NCBI GenBank assembly: GCA_016124945.1
Contig: WGMT01000032.1
Span: 62,001-126,000, forward strand
DNA: 64,000 nt
Origin: a bacterium
GTDB lineage: Bacteria; Chloroflexota; Anaerolineae; Caldilineales; Caldilineaceae
Direction of reading: 5' to 3'
The translations under genes were made by a program, and so were the position numbers. Numbering within the stretch: the first letter of the stretch is position 1; every line of letters starts with the position of its first letter. The notes below the pieces were generated by a model. It had not been told where the DNA came from. It worked only from the letters and a program-made list of their open reading frames with translations, and did no database searches. This document shows, piece by piece, positions 51,772 to 62,741 of the stretch.

Positions 51772-52503
51772 ATGCCTGGTATCATGGTTCGCTTCGTCAG
51801 CCGTACACTTGCCGGCCTAGGCAGGTTGATTGCGCGAATTCTGTTGAAGATCGAGATCATCGATGAGAAGAATGTTCCGCGTGATGAACCACTCATCGTC
51901 GTTTCCAACCACTTTAGCTGGTTCGATGGCCCACTGTTGGCGCTCGTTTTGCCGGTACAGCCGGCGTTCCTGATTGCCACCGAGTCGATGCGCCTCTGGT
52001 ATTGGCGCTTGATCATGCGCTTTTTCACCATGATCCCCATCTGGCGCGGTCGCGTGGACCGCAAGGCGCTGGATTCGGCGCTCAAGATCCTGCGCAGCGG
52101 CGGCGTCATCGGCGTTTTCCCCGAAGGCGGCATTGAACCGACATTGGCCGAACGACGCGCCCGCGGCGAGTTGATTCAGAACGTCATCTTTGCCCGATCC
52201 GTGCCCGAACTGGCCGAAGCCCGCCCCGGCGTCGCCTTTTTGGCCGTCGAAAGTGAAGTGCGCATCCTGCCCGTTGCCTTGAGCGGCACCGAAAACATCT
52301 GGGCCAATCTTTCTCGCTTCCGCCGCACCCCTGTCACCATTACCATTGGCGAAGCCTTCGGCCCCTTCAAACTCGAAGCCGAAGCCCGCGGACGCACCCG
52401 CCGCGAGCAACTCGATCACATGTCCAACATGATCATGCGCCGCGTCGCCCGTCTCTTCCCGCCGGAGAAGCGGGGGCCGTATCGAGATATGGAAGTTGGA
52501 TAG
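51772..52503 (+). CDS. plsC: 1-acyl-sn-glycerol-3-phosphate acyltransferase-like protein
   Basis: The 243-residue protein has the acyltransferase HX4D motif NHFSWFDG and the FPEGG substrate block of the PlsC family. It makes phosphatidic acid from lysophosphatidate in membrane lipid synthesis, or acylates a related acceptor. A hydrophobic N-terminal segment suits membrane association. ATG 51772 after GAGGTGAAAGG is preferred. The TAG stop is within a GCGTAAT repeat. Confidence 0.87.
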   Translation: MPGIMVRFVSRTLAGLGRLIARILLKIEIIDEKNVPRDEPLIVVSNHFSWFDGPLLALVLPVQPAFLIATESMRLWYWRLIMRFFTMIPIWRGRVDRKALDSALKILRSGGVIGVFPEGGIEPTLAERRARGELIQNVIFARSVPELAEARPGVAFLAVESEVRILPVALSGTENIWANLSRFRRTPVTITIGEAFGPFKLEAEARGRTRREQLDHMSNMIMRRVARLFPPEKRGPYRDMEVG

Positions 52504-52600
52504 TGCGTAATCCGTAATGCGTAATTGGTTGAACGTGATTTCGCCAATGGCGCGATCCCCTCTGGGTTACGCACCACGAATCACGCACCACGTCCTCAAC
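52501..52600 (+). repeat. Palindromic GCGTAAT element
   Basis: TAGTGCGTAATCCGTAATGC includes the acyltransferase stop. GGTTACGCACCACGAATCAC follows as a partly complementary arm. Confidence 0.75.
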
Positions 52601-52682
52601 TGTACAACCCTCTCCCCCCCTTGCTATAATGGCCTGAACTTTTCCGAATGTTTTGACGCCGTCAACAGGAAAGGATCAGGGT

Positions 52683-54391
<1,709 letters not shown>

Positions 54392-54395
<4 letters not shown>

Positions 54396-54466
54396 GGGTT
54401 TGTGTGGGGCGGAAGCAGATGCGGACGCAGCGTCCGCATCTGCTTCCGCCCCACACAAACCCCTAC
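54392..54466 (+). repeat. Perfect 37-bp palindrome with single-base centre
   Basis: GTAGGGGTTTGTGTGGGGCG... is followed, around one central A, by its exact complement. It includes the ade stop codon. It is a cruciform candidate and possibly a terminator for both strands, although no U-run follows. Confidence 0.97.
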
Positions 54467-54506
54467 GATATCGTAACCCGAACACCACCCATGTTGAGGT
54501 ACACCC

Positions 54507-55703
54507 ATGTTCGAAACCATCACCCCCGCCCCACCCGACGCCATCCTTGGCCTGACAGACGCGTTCAAAAAAGACAGCAACCCCAAGAAGATCAACCTGG
54601 GCGTGGGCGTCTACAAAGACGCGCAAGGACGCACACCTGTGTTACCGTCGGTGAAAGAAGCTGAACGGCGCATCGACGCCACCGAAAATACCAAGAGCTA
54701 TCTGCCCATTGAAGGATCGCCCGAATATGCCGCCGCCACCCAAGCAATGGTCCTCGGTGCGGGGTCGGCGCTGATTGCCGGTGGACGCGCCGTCACCGTG
54801 CAGGCACCCGGCGGCACCGGCGCTCTACGCGTCGGCGCAGAGTTCGTCAAGCGCTTTTTGCCTGAAGCCACCGTCTGGGTGAGCAACCCCACCTGGCCCA
54901 ACCATCCCAGCGTCTTCGAGTCTGCCGGGCTGAAGGTGGGCACCTATCCTTACTTCGACGCCGCCAACAACCGCGTGGACATCGACGCCATGTTGGCGAA
55001 AGTGCAGACATTGCCCGCCGGCGACGTGCTGCTCCTGCATGGCTGCTGTCACAACCCAACGGGGGCCGATCTCTCGCTGGATCAATGGCAGCAGATCGCC
55101 GTCATCTGCCAGGAACGCGGCCTGCTCCCCCTGCTCGACTTCGCCTACCAGGGCTTCGCCGACGGCCTCGAAGAAGACGCCGCCGGTGTGCGTCTTGTGG
55201 CTGAAGCCTGCCCCGAAAGCCTGATCGCCAGTTCCTATTCTAAGAACTTCGGCCTCTACAACGAACGTGTCGGCGCGCTAACGCTCATCGCCAAGGACAC
55301 CGCCGCAGCCGAAGCAGCCCTCAGCCACATCAAGCAGGTGGTGCGCGCCAATTACTCGAATCCCCCAGCGCATGGTGCCAAAGTCGTTGAGACGATCCTC
55401 ACCGATCCGGCGCTGCGCAAACAGTGGGAAGACGAAGTCACCGACATGCGCCAACGCATCAACCGCATGCGCGATCTCTTTGTAGAAACGCTCAACGAAA
55501 AAGGCGTCGACCGTGACTTCTCGTTTATTGCCCGTCAGCGTGGCATGTTCTCGTTTAGCGGACTTACCCCTGAACACGTCAAGAAGCTGCGCGACCAGTT
55601 TGGCGTCTACGCCGTCGGCTCTGGTCGCATCAACGTAGCCGGCATGACGGAGGGGAATATGGAGTATCTTTGTGAGGCGATCTCTGCTGTACTGAAGGGA
55701 TGA
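54507..55703 (+). CDS. Aromatic/aspartate aminotransferase (TyrB/AspC type)
   Basis: The 398-residue PLP aminotransferase of class I-alpha starts [16 protein letters not shown] as in AspC and TyrB, with [21 protein letters not shown] and PLP lysine in [13 protein letters not shown]. It may catalyse the last step of tyrosine and phenylalanine synthesis or aspartate formation. The specificity is not decided by sequence. The TGA stop opens a GATGAGA repeat. Confidence 0.93.
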   Translation: MFETITPAPPDAILGLTDAFKKDSNPKKINLGVGVYKDAQGRTPVLPSVKEAERRIDATENTKSYLPIEGSPEYAAATQAMVLGAGSALIAGGRAVTVQAPGGTGALRVGAEFVKRFLPEATVWVSNPTWPNHPSVFESAGLKVGTYPYFDAANNRVDIDAMLAKVQTLPAGDVLLLHGCCHNPTGADLSLDQWQQIAVICQERGLLPLLDFAYQGFADGLEEDAAGVRLVAEACPESLIASSYSKNFGLYNERVGALTLIAKDTAAAEAALSHIKQVVRANYSNPPAHGAKVVETILTDPALRKQWEDEVTDMRQRINRMRDLFVETLNEKGVDRDFSFIARQRGMFSFSGLTPEHVKKLRDQFGVYAVGSGRINVAGMTEGNMEYLCEAISAVLKG

Positions 55704-55768
55704 TGAGATGATGGGATGATGATCTCGACGATCATCATCCCATCATCCCTTCATCCCATCATCTCATC
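55702..55768 (+). repeat. Palindromic GATGGGA repeat
   Basis: TGATGAGATGATGGGATGAT and CATCATCCCATCATCCCTTC face each other over a short loop, starting with the aminotransferase stop. Confidence 0.88.
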
Positions 55769-55817
55769 ACCCTGTCATTCTTGCTCCCCAACACATACAC
55801 CAGGCATCCCACCAACC

Positions 55818-56987
55818 ATGAAATCACTATCCACACTCGTCCAAGCCGTCCCCGGTTCGCCCACGACATTGATGATGCAGAAGGGCCGCGAGTTGAAGGC
55901 TGCGGGCAAAGATGTCATCAACCTGGCCGGTGGTGAACCGGATTTTGACACACCCAAGCACATTCAAGAAGCCGGCTTTGCCGCCATCCGCAACGGGGAC
56001 ACACACTATCCTCCCTCGTTTGGGACGCCGGCCTTGCTGGAGGCGATTGCGGCCAAGTTGGCGCGCGAGAACAACGTCCATGTGACGCCGGATCAGATCA
56101 TGGTGACGCCGGGCGGCAAGTGGGCGATCTACGCCACACTGGCCGCGCTGCTCGATCCCGGCGACGAAGTGATGATCCTCGACCCGGCGTGGGTGAGCTA
56201 CGCGCCCATGGTGCAGCTCAATCGGGGCGTCCCCGTGCATGTGGCACTGCCCGCGGAGACAAATTTCTACGTCACCGAGGCGCAATTGCGCGAGTACGTC
56301 ACCGAAAAAACGAAGGCGTTGATGGCGTGTAGCCCCAACAACCCCACCGGCCGTGTACTGCAACGCGACGAGATCGACGCCATCTGCGCCGTGGCAAAGG
56401 AATTTGATCTCTACGTCCTCAGCGATGAGATCTACGAACACATCCTCTACGACGGCCACGTACACCATTCGTTGGCGGCGGAACCGGGCATGGCCGAGCG
56501 GACGATCATTATCAATGGCTTCAGCAAAGCCTACGCCATGACAGGCTGGCGGCTAGGCTGGTTAGCCGCGCCCAAGCCGGTGGCCAAACTGGCGCGCACC
56601 TACCAGACGCAGAGCATCACCTCGGCAGCCAGTTTTGCCATGGCCGCAGGCGTGGCCGCGCTCAACGGCCCGCAAGATTGTGTCAAAGAGATGACGGCGT
56701 CGTACACCGTGCGGCGCAACTACCTGCTCGACGCCCTAGACGAGATCCCCGGCATTGAGAGCAGCCCCATCGAAGGCGCGTTCTATCTCTTTGCACGGTT
56801 TACCAACACCGACAAAGACAGCCTCACGATTTCAAATGTCTTGCTGGAAGAGGGCCTGATCGCCAGCACCCCCGGCATCGCCTTCGGCAAAGCAGGCGAA
56901 GGCTACGTCCGCTTCAGCTTTGCCGAACGCATGACCGATCTGGAGAAGACGGTGGAGCGGTTGGCGAGGATTGTCCCGAGTTTATAG
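55818..56987 (+). CDS. Aspartate aminotransferase-like PLP enzyme (class I, AspB type)
   Basis: The 389-residue protein of the I-gamma group has INLAGGEPDFDTP, YPPSFGTPALLEAIA, CSPNNPTGRV and PLP lysine in INGFSKAYAMTGWRLG. It transaminates aspartate or a related acid. MKSLSTLVQ fits known family starts; upstream in-frame codons come from the repeat. Two different aminotransferases stand in tandem here, separated only by the repeat. Confidence 0.93.
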   Translation: MKSLSTLVQAVPGSPTTLMMQKGRELKAAGKDVINLAGGEPDFDTPKHIQEAGFAAIRNGDTHYPPSFGTPALLEAIAAKLARENNVHVTPDQIMVTPGGKWAIYATLAALLDPGDEVMILDPAWVSYAPMVQLNRGVPVHVALPAETNFYVTEAQLREYVTEKTKALMACSPNNPTGRVLQRDEIDAICAVAKEFDLYVLSDEIYEHILYDGHVHHSLAAEPGMAERTIIINGFSKAYAMTGWRLGWLAAPKPVAKLARTYQTQSITSAASFAMAAGVAALNGPQDCVKEMTASYTVRRNYLLDALDEIPGIESSPIEGAFYLFARFTNTDKDSLTISNVLLEEGLIASTPGIAFGKAGEGYVRFSFAERMTDLEKTVERLARIVPSL

Positions 56988-57052
56988 TGATTGGTGATTG
57001 GGGTCTTGTTACAGCATCAGATGCTCAATAAGATCCCAATCACCAATCACTA
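56985..57052 (+). repeat. Palindromic GTGATTG element
   Basis: TAGTGATTGGTGATTGGGGT, a loop ending AATAAGATCCC and CAATCACCAATCACTAG. The left arm includes the aminotransferase stop. Confidence 0.88.
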
Positions 57053-57056
57053 GGTT

Positions 57057-57141
57057 CTGTTGACATTTACAGTGCGGTCTCCTGGCAAGTTGTCGCTCAA
57101 TGCCAAATTGACCAGAGGAGACCTGTGAAATGTCAACACAG
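57057..57141 (+). repeat. 85-bp element with imperfect terminal inverted repeats
   Basis: CTGTTGACATTTACAGTGCG... and the complement of AGACCTGTGAAATGTCAACACAG form ends of about 27 bp. The element is non-coding and could be a miniature transposable element; no direct target repeat is clear. Confidence 0.65.
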
Positions 57142-57153
57142 CCTAATCCCCAA

Positions 57154-58947
57154 TCACCTACTCGGCGCTGCGCCGAAGATGCGCGTCAGAATGTCTGCGC
57201 GTTCGGTGGGGGTTGCCCAGCGGGGCTGGGCGAAGTCTTCGAGGACAGTGGTAAGGATTTCGGTGCTGAGCAGTTTCCCCTGATAGATGGTGTGACGCGC
57301 CATGAGCCCGGTGCGCGTCTGCCAACTCCACATCTGATCGAAGAAGAGATTCCCCAGCCCATAGACGATGATGCCTGCGTTGTGCTCGGCGGTGGGTGCG
57401 TAGGGTTCCATGGCCTGCGGCACGTGACTCTGCACGCCGGTGACAATGTCTACGCCCAAGTCGCGCAGCTCGCGGAACTCTATCACCTGCTGCGGTGTGG
57501 GGAAGGGATTGTAGGTCTCCAAATACTGTAGCTCCACAGCGAGGATGTCCACTTGCGGGCGTACTTCGGTGATGGTGTCGAAGATGCGCTGCTTGTGGGT
57601 GTAGTAGTGGCAAGCGCCGGGTTGATCCTCGGTGGCCCAGGCGAACTGTGGTTCAAAGGCCAACACAGCGATGAAGGCGAAGGTATTGCCGTTGTGTTCC
57701 CAGAAAAGGGGCGCACACGCTTCGTCGATGTTCATGCCGCCGCCATAGATGGGGATGTTGTTCTCACGATACCAGTTGATGGAGCGGCGTGCGCCGTCGC
57801 GCCCAAAGTCGTTGACGTGGTTGCCGCTCAACCCCACAATGTCGGTGCCTACGGCTTCGAGAGTGGCCCAGTAGTTGGTGTGGCTGCACAGGACAAGGTT
57901 GTTCTCGGTGGGGTTGGCCACACAATCATCGAGGAAGGGTACCTCGTTGCTGATGTGGGTGATGTCGGCGACGGCCAGTGTGTCGGAGATGATGAGTGCC
58001 GGGTAGGTGTAGCCACGCTGTTCCATACGCAGCGCCGTCACCCGCGACATGGCGGTGACGCCGGTCATCATCAGCGTGGTCAGATCCTCGGCGCGGCGGT
58101 TGGTGCGTTCAGGTGCTTGTTCGGCTGCCCAAGCCGCAAGAACGTCTGCGCCTACGCCTCCGCGGACGGACAGAGACGCGGCCAGCGGATAGGCGGCGGC
58201 ATCGAGGCGATTGCTGAGCAGGTTGACCCCGTCTACGCTGAGCACTTTGAAGCGAGGATGCAGCGTTTCAAAAGGCAGAATGGCGATGCTTTGTGGCGCT
58301 GCCTGTAGTGCGTCAAAGATGAGATCGACGCCGGTGACGTTGACAGTGGCGGCAGGCGCTGCGCCAAAGATCGCCGTCAACTCGGCCAGGTGTTCCAGCG
58401 GCACAATCAAGCCGCCATCCTCCTCACCGCGCCAGCGCGCACCCAGTTGGGCCATGCTCGTCTCATCGTTCACCGTGGCAAATGGCACGGCAGGGGCAAA
58501 GAAATGGTCCAGGATCACGTTTGCCGGCGCAAGGTTGTGCGGCACAAATTCCACAATTAGGTTTGCATTGCCGGCGCGATCGAGGAAGGTCACCGGGCGT
58601 GGGCCACTTTCCGTGTCCAATTCGTTGATCCACATGAGCAGTGGCAAGAGCCACGCCGTCTCCCGTTCATTCAGCAGCGGTGAGATCGACACCGTCAACG
58701 GGGCAGACGCAGGGAGTTCTGTCTCTGCGGCTGGGGTTGTTATTGCGACAGAGGCGGCACCTTCCGCTCCGCTTTGCGCCGTCGCATCTGGGGTAGGGGT
58801 AAAGGTGGGCACGACATTGGGCGTCGGCGTTAGGGGCACCCGAATGGGCGTTACACAGGCAGATACCAACAATACGCCGGTGACGGTAAAAACAAGAGAA
58901 AAGAACATACGATGCCACGCACGGGACAACTGCTTCGAACCGTTCAC
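57154..58947 (-). CDS. CapA-family lipoprotein with N-terminal binding-protein-like domain
   Basis: The 597-residue protein starts at GTG with AAGGAG upstream. The signal ends in VLLVSAC, so it is a lipoprotein. A Thr/Pro linker is followed by a region (about 60-290) that resembles a PstS/phosphate-binding-type domain, with SIAILPFETLHPRFKVLSVDG. The C-terminal half (about 295-590) is a CapA/PgsA-like metallophosphatase fold: TGVTAMSR, LSGNHVNDFG, GVQSHVPQ and YGLGNLFFDQ. CapA is linked to poly-gamma-glutamate export. The combined architecture suggests an extracytoplasmic phosphoester or polymer function; this is inference. The stop is in a GTGATTG repeat. Confidence 0.83.
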   Translation of the reverse strand: MNGSKQLSRAWHRMFFSLVFTVTGVLLVSACVTPIRVPLTPTPNVVPTFTPTPDATAQSGAEGAASVAITTPAAETELPASAPLTVSISPLLNERETAWLLPLLMWINELDTESGPRPVTFLDRAGNANLIVEFVPHNLAPANVILDHFFAPAVPFATVNDETSMAQLGARWRGEEDGGLIVPLEHLAELTAIFGAAPAATVNVTGVDLIFDALQAAPQSIAILPFETLHPRFKVLSVDGVNLLSNRLDAAAYPLAASLSVRGGVGADVLAAWAAEQAPERTNRRAEDLTTLMMTGVTAMSRVTALRMEQRGYTYPALIISDTLAVADITHISNEVPFLDDCVANPTENNLVLCSHTNYWATLEAVGTDIVGLSGNHVNDFGRDGARRSINWYRENNIPIYGGGMNIDEACAPLFWEHNGNTFAFIAVLAFEPQFAWATEDQPGACHYYTHKQRIFDTITEVRPQVDILAVELQYLETYNPFPTPQQVIEFRELRDLGVDIVTGVQSHVPQAMEPYAPTAEHNAGIIVYGLGNLFFDQMWSWQTRTGLMARHTIYQGKLLSTEILTTVLEDFAQPRWATPTERADILTRIFGAAPSR

Positions 58948-59250
58948 AAACGTGCTCCTTAACTGGCTATCGCCGACAGTAAGTTCAGTTGAAAAATCAC
59001 TAAAGAATTGTACTAATTCCGGCTGTTATTCTACCGTTTGGGAAGTCTGGCTGCAAAGCGTACAAACGATCTTGGAGATTCTCAATCAGTGTTCTACTTT
59101 GCGCACTTTAAAATTGCTTAAACAATTTCAAACCCGTTGACATCTCCAAATGGCTATGCCACAATTCCAAGTGACTATATAGTCAGTCATATCCAGAAGC
59201 CCACAAAATAGTGTTCAATTACTTACAACCATCTTTGGAGCACAACCAAC
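58948..59250. other. Divergent promoter region between CapA-like and GH13 genes
   Basis: About 300 AT-rich bases without a gene. They hold a clear promoter toward the GH13 gene. A promoter for the CapA-like gene is expected on the other strand but is not obvious. Confidence 0.6.
59137..59165 (+). promoter_or_regulatory. Sigma70-type promoter for the GH13 gene
   Basis: Perfect -35 TTGACA, a 17-bp spacer and -10 CACAAT (four of six). The predicted start is about 80 bases before the GH13 ATG, and GGAG lies just ahead of that ATG. Confidence 0.65.
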
Positions 59251-60717
59251 ATGACGATTCACACCCCAGACTGGGTGAAGAATGCGGTCTTTTACCAGAT
59301 TTTCCCTGACCGTTTCGCACGATCCACAAACACAAAGCCACTGCCCGGGGTCACATTTAAAGCGTGGGGCACGCCCCCCGAAGAACAAGGCTTTCAAGGC
59401 GGCGACCTGCGCGGCATTGTCGAGAAGCTTGGTTATCTCAAAGAGTTAGGCATCACCGCCCTTTACCTGAACCCCATCTTTCAGTCGGCTTCCAATCACC
59501 GCTACCACACCTACGATTATATGCAGATCGATCCACTGTTGGGCGGCAATGAAGCGTTCCGCTACTTGCTCGACGCCGCCCACGATCACGACGTACACGT
59601 GGTGATCGACGGCGTCTTCAATCACGCCAGCCGCGGTTTTTGGGCTTTCCACCACATTTTAGAGGAAGGCGGCAACTCCCCATACATCGACTGGTTTATT
59701 GTTCACAACTGGCCGTTGCGTCCTTACGAGCACAACGACAAGAACCCGCACAACTATGCCGCCTGGTGGGACATGCCACCGCTGCCCAAGTTCAATATTC
59801 AGAACGAAGGTGTGCGCCAATACCTGCTGGATGTCGCGCGCTACTGGATCGAGTTCGGCGCAGACGGCTGGCGATTGGACGTGCCTGAGGAGATCAATGA
59901 TCCTGAGTTCTGGCGCAAATTCCGCAAGGTTGTGAAAGAGGTGAATCCAGACGCCTACATCACGGGTGAAATCTGGCGTGCCGCCGAAGCCTGGCTCAAG
60001 GGCGATATGTTCGACTCGGTGATGAACTACATCTTCAGCCGAGCGGCGCTAGGCTTCTTCGGCGCCGAGACACTGCGCACCGAGTACAAACCTGGTGGCT
60101 TCCCGCTTAAGACGTTGAACAGCACCGAGTTCGCACAAAGCATCGACGAGATGCTGGCGCTCTACGACTGGGAGATCAACCTGGCCCAGCTCAATTTGAT
60201 GGACAGCCACGACACGGCGCGTACGCTGTGGACCGTGCGCGAGGACGAGAGCGCGCTGCGCCTGTGTACCCTCTTCCAAATGACCATGCCCGGCGCGCCC
60301 TGCATCTACTACGGCGACGAAGTGGGCATGACCGGCGAAAACGATCCCTACTGCCGCGGTGCCTTTCCCTGGCACAACAAGCCCAGTTGGAACGAGGATC
60401 TGCTTGCCTTCCACAAACAGACCATTGCCATGCGCCATGCCCACGCCGCCCTGCGCACAGGATCGTACGAAGTGCTCCACGCCAAGGGATCGATCTTCGC
60501 CTTTAATCGCGTCCTCGGCGACGAACAAATGGTGATTATTTTTAATGTAGCAAAAGAAAAGACATCCATCGATCTGCCGCTAAACGACGCGCTCAAACCC
60601 GGCCTCTATAGCGCCGTCTGGGGCGAAGGGACGTACACAACGCAGTCGCAGCGTCTACCAAACATCACCATCGGGGGTCGTAGCGCGCTCGTCCTCAAGC
60701 GCGCAAAGGAAGCCTGA
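59251..60717 (+). CDS. GH13 alpha-glycosidase (neopullulanase/cyclomaltodextrinase-like)
   Basis: The 488-residue family 13 enzyme has the conserved regions DGVFNH, GWRLDVPEE (nucleophile D210), ITGEIW (acid/base E240) and MDSHDTARTL (D321). It lacks the N-terminal domain of many neopullulanases and has no signal peptide, so it likely acts on maltodextrins in the cytoplasm. It is immediately followed by a lipid kinase gene with no gap. Confidence 0.92.
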   Translation: MTIHTPDWVKNAVFYQIFPDRFARSTNTKPLPGVTFKAWGTPPEEQGFQGGDLRGIVEKLGYLKELGITALYLNPIFQSASNHRYHTYDYMQIDPLLGGNEAFRYLLDAAHDHDVHVVIDGVFNHASRGFWAFHHILEEGGNSPYIDWFIVHNWPLRPYEHNDKNPHNYAAWWDMPPLPKFNIQNEGVRQYLLDVARYWIEFGADGWRLDVPEEINDPEFWRKFRKVVKEVNPDAYITGEIWRAAEAWLKGDMFDSVMNYIFSRAALGFFGAETLRTEYKPGGFPLKTLNSTEFAQSIDEMLALYDWEINLAQLNLMDSHDTARTLWTVREDESALRLCTLFQMTMPGAPCIYYGDEVGMTGENDPYCRGAFPWHNKPSWNEDLLAFHKQTIAMRHAHAALRTGSYEVLHAKGSIFAFNRVLGDEQMVIIFNVAKEKTSIDLPLNDALKPGLYSAVWGEGTYTTQSQRLPNITIGGRSALVLKRAKEA

Positions 60718-61650
60718 GTGGAAAAAATCTTCGTCGTGCTCAATCCTAAGTCGGGGCGTGGCACCGGTGGACAATCGGTCGAAGTGATCCGCCAAGCCAT
60801 GAATGCAGCGCAGATACCCTTTGATCTGTTTCAAACGACAAGGGCGCGTGAAGCGATTGAAGTCGCCCGCGAGGCCAAACGTAGCGGCTACGGCATTGTT
60901 GCGGCGGCAGGCGGCGACGGCACCATCAACGAAGTGGTCAATGGGCTGGCACAGGCGGCGACGCCGGGAGAGCCGGTCGGCCCACTGGCCATCTTGCCCG
61001 TCGGCACAGGCAACGACTTCGCCACCATGGTCGGCACGCCTGCCAAACTCTATGATGCGGTCGATGCCATCAAACGAGGCAAGACGCGCGACATCGACCT
61101 GAGCCATGCCCAGGTGCGTACACAGACCGGCTTTTTGTCGCACTACTTCGACAACAACCTGGGCCTTGGTTTTGAAGCACAGGTAACAGTCGAAAGCTAC
61201 AAGATCACTCAGATCCGCGGCTTTGCTGTCTACTTACTGGCGGTGCTGAAGGCGCTGCGCACCTATGAACACCCACGAGTGCAGATCCAATGGTGCACCC
61301 CACAAGGACAGACCCGACGCGTTGACCAATATGCGTTAATGGTAAGCGTGGGCAACAGCAGGCGCACCGGCGGCGGCTTCTACGTCACCCCCGACGCCGT
61401 CATCGACGACGGTATGCTCGACCTGGCGATTGCGCGCGGGCTGAACACACCACAGATTCTGGCCTTGCTGCCACGCGTCATGGTGGGTGCGCATCGCAAT
61501 CACCCCGCAGTGCTGCTCACCCGTTGCACAGCATTGACCATTGTCAGCGACATTCCAGTGCCGCTACACACAGACGGCGAAGTCATCACCGAAGAGGCGC
61601 TTGCCCTGTCAATAACAATGGAGCCAGGCCGTCTTCAGGTAATTGTATAG
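60718..61650 (+). CDS. Diacylglycerol/lipid kinase (DagK/YegS family)
   Basis: The 310-residue protein starts with GTG directly after the stop of the GH13 gene. NPKSGRGTGG, AAGGDGTINEVVNGL and PVGTGNDFA are the nucleotide-binding blocks of diacylglycerol kinase catalytic domains, and LHTDGEV is near the C-terminus. It phosphorylates diacylglycerol or a related lipid at the membrane. It is translationally coupled to the glycosidase, although the two functions are not obviously related. Confidence 0.92.
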   Translation: MEKIFVVLNPKSGRGTGGQSVEVIRQAMNAAQIPFDLFQTTRAREAIEVAREAKRSGYGIVAAAGGDGTINEVVNGLAQAATPGEPVGPLAILPVGTGNDFATMVGTPAKLYDAVDAIKRGKTRDIDLSHAQVRTQTGFLSHYFDNNLGLGFEAQVTVESYKITQIRGFAVYLLAVLKALRTYEHPRVQIQWCTPQGQTRRVDQYALMVSVGNSRRTGGGFYVTPDAVIDDGMLDLAIARGLNTPQILALLPRVMVGAHRNHPAVLLTRCTALTIVSDIPVPLHTDGEVITEEALALSITMEPGRLQVIV

Positions 61651-61678
61651 GCAGGTTTCCCATAACGATTAAAGGTCT

Positions 61679-61686
61679 GATATAAT
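61679..61686 (+). promoter_or_regulatory. Extended -10 promoter element
   Basis: TGATATAAT-type extended -10 (TATAAT at 61681-61686). No strong -35 is seen, which an extended -10 can tolerate. It would start an RNA just before the hairpin that follows. Confidence 0.55.
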
Positions 61687-61700
61687 TGAGTTTGGGTGTA

Positions 61701-61738
61701 AGCCCATGCAGCTTGTAACAGACGGCTGCGTGGGTTTC
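61701..61738 (+). other. Leader hairpin before the membrane protein gene
   Basis: AAGCCCATGCAGC pairs with GCTGCGTGGGTTT over 13 bp with two G-U pairs and a loop of about 12 nt. TCTCATTTCTGC follows. It could be a weak terminator/attenuator or small RNA; I do not recognise a known riboswitch. Confidence 0.55.
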
Positions 61739-61824
61739 TCATTTCTGCTCGCGATAACAACAGCGTGCCGACCGGGGTATTGCACAGAGCGGACATAACC
61801 TGCCAATCTTCGAAGGGAAATACA

Positions 61825-62718
61825 ATGCAGCGTGGCAGAACGTGGTCGGCCAATGCCCCTCCTCACTGGAATGCAAGCAGTAGCGCTGTCGTCGATGGGC
61901 GCATCTGGCTAGAACGTTCCCCCTGGCGTCTCGCCGGTGGCTGGTCGGTATTGGCGGCATTGTTAAGCATTGGTTTCTTCAATCAGTTAGAAGGTGTTGA
62001 TCTCCCTCGCCTGCTACTCTTCTTCTTACTGGTTGATCTGCTGTGGGGCAGTATCTGGGGCTCGATGACCGTGCCCAACAGTGTCCCTAGCCTTGAAGCG
62101 ACACATCAACAGCAGCGTGTCTGGTTGCCTTACCTGCGTCCTGGTTCACCGGCTGCACGCCTATTTGGGATAGACACACCTGGTATTCTCCCCGTGATTG
62201 GCCGGGTCGCGTTGCCGGGCATCTTGCTGGCACTGCTCATTTCCTTGACGCTTCACAGCGTACTGTTCTGGCTCACCCTTGTGGTTGTGGTCATTGGCGT
62301 GGCCGGATGGCTGCACCGTCAGGTTGCCTTGATGCCGGTCGTGCTCCTGCACAGTTTGATCAGCATTACACTACCCTGGTTGGCCACACAGCAGATTTAC
62401 GGCGGCAGCCTGAATACGGCGGCAAATGAAGCACTGTTGCTGGCTGCACTGTGGACGTTACATCTGTGGGGTGCCAATCGCAACCTCAACGAATCGACCG
62501 ATCGGTTAGGGCTGGCCGGTGTGGCGTTGGCACAGATCAGCATCAGCATTCAGATTGTCTTAGCGCAGACGCCGTTGTGGTTGGCGTTGGTGGTCGTCCT
62601 TTGGCTGCCGACATGGCTGGCCGTCTACCGCAATCAACCGCTACGCCGGGTAGAAGCGTGGTGGCCGCTTGCCATGCTGCTCAGCGCCTTTGCGATTGGG
62701 CAAAGTTTATCCATTTAG
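61825..62718 (+). CDS. Integral membrane protein of unknown function
   Basis: The 297-residue protein starts with ATG after AAGGGA. A hydrophilic N-terminus of about 35 residues is followed by some eight hydrophobic helices, paired as hairpins through to the C-terminus. There is no catalytic motif or known family signature. It is preceded by an extended -10 promoter and hairpin leader, and followed after 23 bases by the HD-domain gene. The function is unknown. Confidence 0.75.
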   Translation: MQRGRTWSANAPPHWNASSSAVVDGRIWLERSPWRLAGGWSVLAALLSIGFFNQLEGVDLPRLLLFFLLVDLLWGSIWGSMTVPNSVPSLEATHQQQRVWLPYLRPGSPAARLFGIDTPGILPVIGRVALPGILLALLISLTLHSVLFWLTLVVVVIGVAGWLHRQVALMPVVLLHSLISITLPWLATQQIYGGSLNTAANEALLLAALWTLHLWGANRNLNESTDRLGLAGVALAQISISIQIVLAQTPLWLALVVVLWLPTWLAVYRNQPLRRVEAWWPLAMLLSAFAIGQSLSI

Positions 62719-62741
62719 AACAATAATTTGTTTAGGTACTC

